From Hetaerina americana (lineage: Eukaryota; Arthropoda; Insecta; Odonata; Calopterygidae), in assembly GCA_022747635.1 (NCBI GenBank), contig JAKTNV010000003.1:46325475-46389474 (forward strand): a stretch of 64,000 nucleotides of DNA, in the 5' to 3' direction. Within the stretch, counting starts at the first letter, position 1. Every line of letters starts with the position of its first letter. Below the pieces are notes generated by a model. That model was not told the DNA's origin, ran no database searches, and saw only the letters and a program-made list of their open reading frames with translations. Positions 11,821-23,900 of the stretch are shown piece by piece. The position numbers and the translations under genes were made by a program.

Positions 11821-12171
11821 AACAATTGTCGATTGGAACACCTTATCTGCAAAAATGCTCGAGCCCTTTCCTAACAGAGTGCATATTTTTAAGAAAAGAT
11901 GTAAGGAATAAATGTAATAATTTGATTGATGTGTGGTGTAAACTTATATGTAACAGCTTAATTTTTTTAATTTATCTTTTTTTTTCTTGCTGATTGATTG
12001 GTGTTAATGAGATGGGAATTTTCTTGCTTTGTGAAAGAGATTTGTATTTTGAAGTTCCCTTTAAGTGTACTTTTGTTTAATGACTGATTTTACCTTTGTG
12101 ATTATTTGGGACTTGTGTGCCACCTGACACTGTCTATCAGCATATATGGATTTTTAATAATAATAATAATA
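9875..12171 (+). mobile_element. Decayed, 5'-truncated CR1-group LINE
   Basis: A non-LTR retrotransposon relic on the + strand. The endonuclease domain is absent; recognisable sequence starts in the linker before the reverse transcriptase. The element ends in an AT-rich 3'UTR and a short (TAA)n run at 12156-12171, the usual sort of 3' microsatellite of LINEs. The RT motif GHSCETQLL resembles the RT of the 40-50 kb LINEs (RSCETQL), but the tail differs (TAA instead of GTAGAT), so this is another family in the same broad group. Confidence 0.85.
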
Positions 12172-13576
12172 CTGAAAACCGAGACAAGGAAGCATTTACC
12201 AACACAAGCGTGAAATTTCTTCGTCTTAAATTGTAATCTGTGACCGCGTATCATTTATCGGCCTCCGATTTCCCTCTCTAAGCTAAATTTGTGGAAAAAT
12301 ATTATGTTACTTTTTTAAGAAAGACTATATGACTTTCCTCTCAGAGGAATAATAAGAAATATTCATTCTGCTCTATTGGTCATACAGCCATTACCCGAAA
12401 GATAAATCAGTTGGAGTTCTTTGTTATTTGCGTTTTGAAAAATATATATTTAATTTTTTTTTGCAATTTGTAGAGAACAATTCCCGAATTATTATGAAAT
12501 TGACTACAAACACTTCAAATTACTTTAGGTTATTATATTGCTATGCTTATTGAAAATCAATTACATATATAAGTTTAGCGTAGGAACAGATCCTGTACAT
12601 AGGTCTAAGGATTATGATGAAATAAAGTGAGTCTAACTTGTAATGTGCCTAGAAAGCGATATACTCCTCCCTCTCCTTTGGGAATATTCAACGTAGCTCA
12701 TTGTATCTCATTTTCACTAAGAAAGTCATTATGTTTCTTTTTTAATAAATATATAGTAGAATGACGTCAGTGTATCGTGATTAGCAATGACGTGAGAAAA
12801 TTGCAACAGTTTTAGCAAGAAACTTGCTGAAAGAAATAATAATGATAATAAAGGCCATCACGTTTCAATTTCTAATAATTATGCTCAAATGGATCTATAT
12901 TAGAGGCACCTTTAACACATAGAAGCAAATAAAAATAGACCACAGAGGCATTTCAAGTTTCGGCTGTCAGGCCGCCATCGAAGGACGTCGAATATTTGAA
13001 TTTTTCTCTGTGTTCGGTCATCTGCGGCCTGACCGCTGCGATATAAAATAACCCTGTGACTGTCCTTTTTCATTTTTGTCTATTTTTTGTTGGTACCACT
13101 TATACGTACTACGTTTTATCACTGCTTGACTTTTCCTCCAAGAGTGTGCATTATATTTCCAACATGTACGTAGTAGTGAGCAAGCGTCACGGAAAGCTAT
13201 AGACCCAAATTAAACCACTATATAAAATTAATTCATACACTGGGGAATGATATAATCTATTTCATTTATACAATAAGCATTCTAAATCATACTTTTCTTC
13301 ACTCATTTTAGTAGTTTATTTAGATATTTATCATTTTATTAATCTTGTTCAAGCTGCTTTTTGTGTGAAAACTCCATTACTCATCTTTAATTGATAATAT
13401 TTACATAATAGTAATCCATTGATAGTAACTTAATCTCTATAATTAAAACCAATTTTTGAACTATTTATATAATAGTACTTAATTGATCTGAAAGACTTTT
13501 CCTTGCACTGACGGGATAGATTTATGCCACTATCGGTATTTAAAAAATAACCATTGCTAATAATTTATTTTTTAAA

Positions 13577-13636
<60 letters not shown>

Positions 13637-15185
13637 TTACCAATTATGTGATAACTCTTATATAATTGGAATTGTATGATCAAGGTTGTAGAATTTCCAT
13701 CTGTACGATAAAGATTTTACTTCGAATAAAAAACCAATTTTTGTAAGCTTAGCCGCATTGAACCGATGGCAAGGGGAGGAAACTACTCTGCTGCCATTGC
13801 AACTATGCCAATTAATGGTAACATGTAAAGTCCAGTTGAACACATTACAAAAGAAGTATGTAAAAATAGTTGGATTACATTAGCTAATAACATGAATGAA
13901 AGCGCAGATTGTTTATGAAAAAATAAACGCCGATAAACCTTAATACGTATTATATGCAAGAAAGCAATATTTTCAAAGTTGACAATCTTGCGGTATCTTG
14001 AATATATTTAATTTGAAATGGCGTAGAGTTCCTCAATCTAAATTTGTTTATCGACATTTTGGAGAGGGGTACTATAACTATTTATTTAATTTACGTTACT
14101 GAATCGTTCCAAATCCATCAATTCAAGCAAGAAAGTTCAGTTCTTCGTGACCGAGTAATAATTTAGTAATGGGAAGATTATGGATTAAGACCAAATGAAA
14201 AAACAAACATTAGCCATAATAAGTATGCAATAAATTATATATTGACGAATGTGTATTTAGAAACTCCTAATAGTTATCCAACATAAGAAATGCGCATCAA
14301 TGTGCGATATTTAAGGTTACAAGACGAAGTTACGTCGGTCCAAGAATGTGATAGTTAACCAGATAGTTGGTTTCAGTATAACGGAAAATTTCTAAATTAA
14401 TACAAAATATTGCGAAAAGGTATGATTTTATTAGGTTAAATGAAAATCTAATAGATTCTAATTATTTATATAGTCTCAATTCTTTCAATGATATATTTCC
14501 CTCCAGTTTTCCCTTTACCACGGAAAGAGAACGGTTAGTGTCAGAATAAACATTTGATAGAACATTGCCTTGCTGTTGAAAATAGAAATATCATGGTGAA
14601 ATTTACAATTTTTTGTGTGTACACAATGAGTGATGGGTAATAGTCATAACAGAGATAGTGAGGGATTCCAGACAAAGAATTTTAATGAATGATTTTGGCA
14701 ATTTGCTTCAGATATTTGCCTACATTATAAGTATACAGATTATTTAAGATGCAAGTCTTGAAAGAAATCATTCATTCACACAACCCTGTTCCTTAATACA
14801 CTTCAACACGCAGTAGCCATGGGAAATTTATGAACCAAGCCACTATCCGTAATGAGTGATGACGTTCCGACAAAAAGAAGCCATTTGGTACTTGCGAGGC
14901 GCGTTTCCCCTCCACCCTTTGTGTTCAAGCAATTTCATAACTATTCCCTCTCTCTAACCAAGATTCAGCGAAGAAAAGGCACCGTTCGGGTAGACGAATT
15001 TCGGTGATTAAATCCCTAAATTTTAGGGCTTCTTAGCGACGGGTAGGGGAGAGGTATAAATGACCAAACATCTCACAGAAACCGTCTCCGAAATACCAAT
15101 TGCCTCGAACGAACGCTTAAAAAGCCTTTGCTTACAAATAAACAAGGCGTGTAGCGTTAAGTGAACGGCGGTATTAAAATAAGCG
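12172..15185. other. AT-rich non-coding stretch
   Basis: No gene was recognised. It contains an (AT)n microsatellite (listed separately) and an inverted repeat GTCAGGCCGC (12966-12975) with GCGGCCTGAC (13024-13033). Confidence 0.5.
13579..13632. repeat. (AT)n microsatellite
   Basis: About 27 uninterrupted AT dinucleotides within AT-rich DNA. It would be length-polymorphic and cruciform-prone. No gene association is visible. Confidence 0.95.
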
Positions 15186-15189
15186 AACA

Positions 15190-15890
15190 TTACTTTGCTC
15201 CTTTGATGACAGAGACCGTGTAGCCAAGAGGGCGGTGATGGGGAAGGGGGGGCGTTTAGTGGAGGAGTGGGAGAGGTCCTGAGGGGAAGGAGGACTAAGG
15301 GGCTGTGAGGGGAGGACGAAAGGGCTTCAGGCAAGGTGTGAGATCCCACCGCTGGGGATACGGTGAAAGGGTTAGTCCGAGGGACGGGAGGTTTGCGGGG
15401 GGTGTGCGGGGGGGGGGGAGGAAGAGGGCGGGCGATAGGATGGATGAGGGTCCGTCAGGGAAGGGAATGTGGCGGGAAAGGGACTGGCGAGGGAGAGGAG
15501 TTGAGGGAGGGGAAGGGGAGAGGGGAACAGGGGGGGGGGGTTTGAGGATCCCTGGCTGTCGTCAGTCGGGCGTGAAGAAGATAAATTGCCTGTGCGGAGG
15601 CGGTGGGGAGGGAGAGTGCGTGGACAGATAAGCTGTCATAAAGGGGAGGGAGACGTGGGAGGAGGTTGGAGGGAGGGAGGTGGGCTAGGAGAGAGAGGAG
15701 GGAGGGAGGTTGGAGAAGGAAAGGTGAATTAGGTTGGCGAGGGATGGGGGATCGAAGGCGAGAGATGGGGGGGGGGTTGGTGTAGGCGGAGGTTGTGAGG
15801 GAGAATGGGTCAGAGAAGGACTTGAGGAGCAGGAGAAAATCAGGTGTGTGAGTAGGAGAGACGGGCGGAAAAGTTCCCGATTCATACTCC
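15190..15890. other. G/A-rich (polypurine) island
   Basis: About 650 bp are strongly G/A-rich on the + strand with several G runs (for example 15408-15418, 15530-15540, 15766-15775). Frames on both strands are open but translate to Gly/Arg/Glu-rich or Pro/Ser/Leu-rich low complexity. The tract is G-quadruplex- and triplex-prone; regulatory function is only a possibility. Confidence 0.6.
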
Positions 15891-18800
15891 ATAATTTCTT
15901 TTAATTAGATAAATAAAGAAGGGAAATAATATTGCAAAATAGGAGATATCGAAATTGGGAGATTCATAATAATTTTGCTACCATCTCAAATATTATCGAA
16001 ATATCGAAGCGTCAAATAACTAGTTACATTTGCGACTCGAGTCAAAGAAAAACAGCGGTGTGGTATATTATCAACTTTATCAAACAACGACTTGATTTCC
16101 AAATTATAGCCAATAGTTAGAGTTCACGCAGAATAAGTATTGAATTCTTCATTAGATTGATGAGGACTTACTGTAACTTCTGAGTTAATGTGTAGTCATA
16201 CACAAATGGAAGAATGGGAATCTGCGTATTATTATTTGATTTGTTTATTATTCAAAACTTGGAATCCTCTTTTGCTAAAATAAGCGGTGGGAAAATAACT
16301 CGGTTAAACAGGCTTATGTGGGTGCATATATATTTGGGATTGCCGAAGAGTAAAATTTGCTAGATAGTTTTGTTAAGGATTTAATGTTTATGATATTATT
16401 CGGTAAATACCTCAGTACAGGTTTTAGAGGTGGAAGAAAAATGAAAAATAAAATAAACTGTTATAACTTCAAAACTCTTCATAAACAAATGCTCACTAAC
16501 TTAGTTTTCAATTAAATTATATATTTAAATTCACAATTAAAGATTTGAGTTAAGGACATTAAACAATGCACAAATAGCAACCTGAGACATATGCCTTTGT
16601 TCAGAATCTAGGAAAGTTAAGAAGTAGGGTCGATGTGGGAGGAAACGTCCAGCCGTTAAGATGAATTGAGCCGTGAATGGAGAGGAAAAGCAGGGAGTGG
16701 GTGGACAGGAAGGGTTAGCCGTAGGAAGATGAAGGGAAGTGGAAGGAGATGTAGGGAAATGGAGGGGGAGAGAGAGAGAGAGGGATGAAGGGATGCAGAA
16801 TTGGGAGAACGATAGGGGGAGTAGAATTGAGAGAGGATGACAGGGCTCGAGGAGAGTGAATTGGAGTGAGAAGTGATGCAAGGGAAAGGGGAAGTGCCGT
16901 GGGAATTGCCCAGGGAGGAATCATCCATGGGCATGTGCTCACCATGAAGGTTGAGATGATTGAGCCATTGAGAAATGAAGGGCTCCAATCTGAAGCAATT
17001 ATGAAATAGGATTTTATAGTCGCCTTTGGTCATATTAAGTATTTGCTTTGAAGTTTCATGGCATGTGAAAAGGATTTTTCACAATACGCCATCTCCATAA
17101 ACATTTTGGAATGACAGTAGAAAATCGGTCGCCGCCTTTCGGACTCTTCTTGCGCCTTGTGAAGTGACCTGTATCATTACGCCTAGCAAAGTCCATCCTC
17201 CAACTATCCTAGATAGTGACTTGTGGCCGTTCATCAATATTTTAGCTTAATACAAGTAGGATTCGACGCCACAATGCAGGGAATTAAGGGTGGACAACCT
17301 AAAAGTTGCAGACTTGAGCGAAGCGCAAAACGAATGAAAGCCTACGCTTAAACATTTGAGATTACCCCATGTAACAATATATTAAGCTTTTGTATTTAAA
17401 AAAAAAACCAGAGCACACAAACCGTTAAATAAGAAAACGAATGAGCTGAATTGCTGCAGAATTGAGACCAAAACACATGCACGGCCATTTGGAATCCCAT
17501 TCGTTAGCTCTAACCTTAAATTATTTGTCGATGGCACAATATTTGAGAAAAAATAAAGATTCAGCCAGTTGATCAGTTGATTTCTCGCAGTTAATGCAAT
17601 ATTTTGCATTTTTCTTAGGATTTTGAATCAAATTTTGATGTTAGCCAAGATGAGGAAAGAGAAAAAAAACTTTTCTATTCAACATAAACAACCATGGTCG
17701 AGTAAAATATTAAACCTTTTTATGTTGAATAGCTAAGTTTTTTCTCTAGCCTCATCGTGAAGGGATTCCACCTCTTTAAGCCTGAAACTGTTATGTTAGC
17801 CAAGTTGCATGAGTGGAGGGCTTGGAGTATGATAAAACACTACCCTATTGCTATGACATTTTGGGGGAAAGAAGTGAAAGACATGAATCTGCTTATAAAA
17901 AATTAGATTCAAATAAATAATGCGGAATATGTAAAATTAGCTATCACTCCTATCGTAAGTCGATTTTGGGCATGAAGATTTAAAGAAACATGGCTTCATT
18001 AGACGTGAGTTTGAAAATAATATGAAAGCCTTAAGAGGATATTATTTCGTATTAGTGAAAAACCATTGCATCAATGGCATTAACTGAGGATTTAGGTATA
18101 TTTTTACGGATATATTCATATAACATTGTTCCGCAGGATATAAATGTGACAAGATTACTACGAATTCAGATATGATACACAAATTGCCACCTAAATAAAA
18201 TTAGTGAAATAAGCCTATCTATGCACAGACATATTTAAATAGGCACTTACTCTTTCTTTACTTGAAAATGTTGAGGTTACGAAAAGTAGAGGTTACATAT
18301 CCCGGAAGATGAATCAAAGAAGTTTAATCGTAATCTGACATTCCTATTACGAAGATATAGAATTAATTTTTTGAATTTATATGATAAATAATGGTGAAAT
18401 AACACATTCTCGTGCGCGCCTCCATGGCGGCTTATAGGAACTCTCGTGTTTAAAGTTTAAATGCGTTATAAGGATCCCTCCGTCTGATACTCCAAACAGG
18501 TTTTGAAAATATGCCAAACGATATAAATCCTCAGGGTCTACCAAATGAAAGTGGTACAATTTTATCAACAAATTTTACGATTCACATATTTTTCTGCCGC
18601 TTAAAAAACTACCTGAAATAATACTGAAGGCAAATTACTGCAATAAAAATCTAGGTCTGAAAACTCAGAGAAAAGATGATATTGAATGCGATGGCATGGA
18701 ATAAGATTGGGACCGAGAATGAAAGAGGAGAAGTGAAGAGGAAAAAGTGTGAGATAGATGATGAAATCGAGTGAGACCGTCGATCGAAAGGAAATTCCTT

Positions 18801-20125
18801 GAAAGAACTAACCCCAACAATGCGATTATACTGAGGATACGACAAAAGGCAAGATCACTATAGTCGTCTAAAGTCAATATAACAATGTTAAAGGAAGCGG
18901 CAAATGTTGATAAAAAAAAGGTGTCCTCTTGGAAAGCAAAAGAAAAAAAATCTGACTGTGATGCTACAGTGAGCTTTCTAATAGGAAAACAAAATAAACC
19001 CAATGAAAACATATTTACAGGGATGAACAAATGTTGAAAAACATTTAGATGCTGATTATACTTGTGAGGCATCGTGGACCCAATTGGTTATCGATAAAAT
19101 GTGCTGTCTCTTAATATTGGAGTTTTTGTAACGGGACTGAGAGAGAGGGTGGGGTGAAGAAACAGAAGATAAGCAGCTGCGGTACGAGACGAGGAGAGGC
19201 AGGCAAGTGGGGTAAACGAATGCCAAAAAAATAGAAGGGGTTGCGGGGTGAATGAAAAGAGATTCTTGGTAGTGGGAGAATCTGGGAAGGTTAGCATCCG
19301 AAGAAGAGATGGTTATACGAGGAAGAGACGTACGTAAACGATATCGGCGAGTGGAATGGAGACAGTTCGGATGGAATTTCATATAAAAGAATAGGAAGAC
19401 GAGGGGACAGATATGCTGAAAATAATAGCAAAAGTTCACTTCTGAGGCCAATTATTTGCGGAATTCCATTTATCCGACTTCAATTTATCCAATTTCATAT
19501 CGCCGGTACAATACTTTATTCATACTACTGATATTTCTGTTTTAAAAACCAATGTGGGGTATACAAGTACAACATGCCATTAATTAAATGTAATCATATA
19601 TTTTATGGCGTGAATGAATGGAGCAAAGAAGTTCTGATTCAGTACCGGAGGTGTATTTGCGGTGTAGGTCGTTTGGATATTATTTCAGGTAGGGCAGCCA
19701 GGGGTGGACCCAGAGTTGATTAATAACCAAGCTAATTCAGGCAACTAAACAATTAGCGCAGTGATTTATAACTAAAGTTCCCAAACACATATTCATTTTA
19801 AATTACTCGACGTTATCATTTATGTTTAAAAATTAAGAATACTTGAGTTTGTACTTTTACTTATTCATTACAATTTTTTAACTTAGGATGGGGACTGGGG
19901 TTGAGTTGAAAAATGTCGAAACGCAAATTTTCTTTCGTAATTTAACTCTAAAAACACACTATCTCGCTTACAGACCACCACGTATGTTTATCGCATATTT
20001 ACTCCATGGATATTAATTTATCTTCTCAATGAATGAGATCTATTTGCAGATATTAAATGAGGATAAATTCATTTTCCATTTAATTACTTAAATTGAAAAT
20101 ATGAAACGGTGCGCTGAATAATAAT
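15890..20125. other. AT-rich stretch with minor G/A-rich segments
   Basis: No conserved gene was seen. Weaker G/A-rich segments occur at about 16620-16930 (with a (GA)n run near 16769-16782), 18660-18780 and 19120-19400. A foldback element near 17.7 kb is listed separately. Confidence 0.5.
17639..17804. repeat. Foldback (inverted repeat) flanked by 11-bp direct repeats
   Basis: The left arm 17649-17688 (starting GATGAGGAAAGAG, ending CTATTCAACATAAA) pairs with the right arm 17718-17756 across a loop of about 29 nt with only a few mismatches and a small bulge in the A/T run. The direct repeat TGTTAGCCAAG occurs at 17639-17649 and 17794-17804, flanking the structure. This looks like a short foldback or MITE-type insertion, but the right direct repeat lies ~38 bp beyond the right arm, so the true boundaries are unclear. 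As RNA it would form a long hairpin. Confidence 0.65.
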
Positions 20126-20129
20126 TACG

Positions 20130-20913
20130 ATCGTTCATCCCGCCAGCGTGCGTTGCCAGCGTGAAGTGCGTTCTTTCATACGATTCTTGTATGCAAAAGG
20201 ATTGTCGGCTGCTGAAATTCATGAATCCCATCAGGTTATGCCTAGTTTATGGACCTACAGTTATGAGCGAAGGAAAGGTTAGACAATGGTGCCGTGATTT
20301 TAAAAATGGACGAACAAATGTCCATGACGAAGAGCGAAGTGGCAGGCCCAGTATTCTGACCGATGAAATTGTTTCGCAAGTGGAACAAAAACTCCGATGT
20401 GATCGTCGATTGACGATTAATAGCTTGGCTGAACATTTTCCTCAACTTGGACGCACTACTGTCTACAATATTGTCACGGAAAACCTCGGTGACCACAAAT
20501 TGTGTGCAAAGTGGGTACCGAAAATGCTCACCGACCACCACAAAGGGCAAAAAATGTCCACTGGATGAGAGTTTATGGCCCCCCCACCCCCACCTTACAG
20601 TTCTGACCTTGCACCTAGCGACTAGTTCCTCTTCTTGCACTTGAAACAGTGGCTCGGCGGACAATGTTTCGAAACCGAAGAGGAACTCAAGAACGGCGTT
20701 GTCAATTGGACCAACTCTCTGGCGGGGAGCTTCTATGCAGAGGGGTTTAAAGAAGCTGGTGCAGCGGTATGAAAAATGCTTAGAAGTGAACGGCAATTAT
20801 GTAGAGAAGTGAAGTAGGTTTGTAGCTAACTAAAAGTGCCGATAAAATGTGTTTCACATGAGTATATTTTTTCCTGTGACCAAACGACCCTTACTTTATG
20901 ATAATGCCTCGTA
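20130..20913 (+). mobile_element. mariner-like element, 5'-truncated and internally deleted
   Basis: The right end is clear: CCCTTACTTTATGATAATG runs into CCTCG at 20911 and a TA at 20912-20913, as for a mariner TIR next to its TA target. I could not find the matching left TIR upstream of 20150, so the 5' end appears lost. The remaining ~780 bp are shorter than a typical ~1.3 kb mariner. Confidence 0.75.
20146..20812 (+). pseudogene. mariner-type transposase pseudogene lacking the central catalytic part
   Basis: N-terminal helix-turn-helix motifs are readable: RSFIRFLYAKGLSAAEIHE, then after a frame change VYGPTVMSEGKVRQWCRDF and NVHDEERSGRPS, followed by LGDHKLCAKWVPKML (20491-20535). After QKMSTG (stop near 20566) the sequence goes directly to PPYSSDLAPSD (around 20590-20620), the segment holding the third catalytic Asp. 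The region with the first two Asp residues (DE and the HDNAR-type motif) is missing. The C-terminal part WLGGQCFETEEELKNGV and, after another frame change, LVQRYEKCLEVNGNYVEK ends with TGA at 20810-20812. An in-frame stop follows APSD. It cannot encode an active transposase. Confidence 0.85.
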
Positions 20914-23900
20914 TATACTTAGAAAAATGAAAACCTCGAAAATTGATTAAATATTTTTCATCTTGATTATACCCTTTTAAAGATCTTATTATTAATTGCC
21001 AGATTCTATTATATCCTGGCTATAACTTTTAATCTCTACAAAAGTGAAGGTATGCAGTATACTCATGTGAAGGATTTTACGTACCTTACATGCAAGCTGC
21101 GCTAAAAAATGAACAATCTTCATTACTAGTTTTCATCAATTTTTATTTCTTTGATCATCCGATGGTACATTTTACAAAGATCGATAGTCGATAAATTGAA
21201 ATAATTTTGAAATTCCAACCCCTATTTAAAAAATTTTTTTTTGAGATTCAAGTCGCGGAGGATACTAATTTCCGCTAAATTTAATCCACAAACATCACTT
21301 AAATACCAAAGGATATGCAAGTTATTAATTAAAATGCAACCAAAATTGTCCAGTATTATTAGATGCAATGAAGAACAGTAACACAAGAGTAAACTAAAAA
21401 CAATTTGCCCTACATTTTTTAATTAAAACTATACCGATTTGGAACTATTAATTGACAAAGTCAATAAAGTTGTGCAAATAGTCTGAAAAATAACTTACGG
21501 GAATTTACAATGGGTCGATTTTGATCAAAATGTAATAATTTCTTTACTTTTAATAGATATTTCAAATATTAACTCCCATTTTTCTGAGATAAATAGTGTT
21601 AATGTTATCGTAGTCATAAATTAATAATTACGTACATTCACATGCACACATACATACGCTAACATAAACATCTAGGTGCACAAATACACTCCCTGATCAC
21701 CAAATATCAAACATAAAATGCTCAAAGTATTTTCAGTAAACCTCAAAACTTTTATTTCCATTGAAAAACCGTAATCGATTAAAAAAAATCATATCCCATG
21801 TAATTAGTACGGAGCTAGTTGAAAAAGGAACACTTACTGGTGCCCCGACCCGTTTAATAAAATCTATGGTTCAGCTCATGCTCCAGCATCTTCAAAATTA
21901 TCTAGGCGTCATAAAAATGGAGATAGGTCTTAAATGCAGGAAAGTGAAGGGAGCATTCAATGCTACGGAACAATAAAAAATGATCAGGGTGTGGCGAAAG
22001 ATTTCGGGGCTATGGAATTAAAACTTTTGATAGCCTCTGCAGAAACCATGTTTCCCGATTTTTTAAAGAATGCTAATGGCAAGGTTTGCTAATTTACTTA
22101 AAAGCTTCAGTGCAGAAGGATTTCCACTCCTTTATTGCATTGACCGAAATCCATGTAAACTAATGAATTTATCTCAGAATGTCTAGGCATTTAAAACCTG
22201 AACTAGAAGATTGTAAAAAAATACTAAGAGATGCATTGAGATGATTTGATTGCCATATTAGGTAGAATAATACCTATCATAATATAATTTTACTTCGGGC
22301 TTTGATATATTTTACGATAGCTTTCGATGTTAATTCTCATTTCTTCGAAGCATTCGTTTTTGAGTCAAATCCGTTAGACGGTTAGAATTATTTCAAATAA
22401 TATTATACTCGTAAAGTCCGCTTTGCTACATAATTTACAAATAATGGTACTTCAACACGACTACTCTTTAATCGCCACTTCCAAGTATATGTTAAATAGT
22501 GCTGAGGCATTCTCGTATCATGCCTTTGTCATTTATTTTTGTTTCTGTTTTCCATGTATATTTCATATTTATACCATCACTGACAAAGTTTTTATGACTT
22601 AAAGTTCTCTATTGGAATTTCATGTGGATAGCAATTGCGTTGTACAAGGCTTAAGACTAACCTTAATACGTAGTATAGTACAGTAATCGTACTTATACGC
22701 TGATAAGAATCAGGAAAATAGTCTGGTTTGCTTTGAAACTTAACAAGGAACTACGCTTAGTCAATGGTTCATTCTTTCGATTTATCCTTTAATAACTTAT
22801 TCCACTGAGTTTTTATTACATCAAGCATAGGTTTTTGTTTTGCTTTCCCTCTTTTCAAGGTACTTAAGCGAAAATAAATAATTTTAACATTTAGATATTT
22901 CATATACACCTAAATGAAGATTTGTAGAATGATTCCAAAGCTAAATCAACATAATCCATTCAAACGTTGTCATAAAGTTGTCGCACTAACATCCTTTCCA
23001 CAAGCTGATGCACTAACTCTAACTTTTTCGAAATAGCTCACAATGAGCGACGAGCCATCTCAAGAAATAAACTTTGGATCTAGGCTTGCAAACTCATATT
23101 CTCACTCTCGCTACTCCCATTATCTTGCTTTAAAAATATTTCTCAGGAATTCCATTAGAGATCTAAAACTGCCCAATAACATCTGATGCAGGTGAAGTTG
23201 AAGAATAAATAATAAGAGAAAAATGAGTGAAAAAAGCTCATTATTCCTTGAATAGGTTCCATTCAAAGGGTTTCATCATGATTGTGAAATGCATTATTTT
23301 GAAATTTCAGACGTAAGTCAGTCATTAAAAGAATTTAATTTTGAGGAGAAACAAACAGATGTGTAAAATATATTAACTGCAATGAGCCAGAAATTGTATT
23401 TTATTTAAAAATACATGGCTACTATTTCTTTTAATATATTATGCCATTTGATAAGAAAATATTTTAAGACATTTGGCCTATATCTTTTTAGTGATATATA
23501 ATAAAAGGAAATTAGCATTAAACATTTAACTCAAACAGTGCATGGCAATTTTCATTGGCACCTGGTAAAACCCTCCTGCTTTGACGAACAGATAATTTAT
23601 TTCCGGTCTGAATTCCAACATATGGGGTAACATTTCTCTGAAAATCACTTAATTGAATTGACGAGTTTATCCGAGAAACTAATTATTGAATTGATGTTAA
23701 TGGAGTACATCGTAATTATGAAACTTTAGTATAATTCATGACAGAACTAGCATTAAAAAGGTGCCATTGGTGCAAAAAATTCATAAATTTTGTATCTTTT
23801 CCTATTGTGTAACCAATGATGAATTGTTGAAGTAAGAGTATGAGATTTTTGAACAAAATATTGGTTGATTAAAACATTTTTTCGAATAATGTATTCTAAG

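Noticed and set aside
20242..20796. 184-codon minus-strand open frame
   Set aside because: Antisense shadow of the mariner transposase remnant on the + strand.
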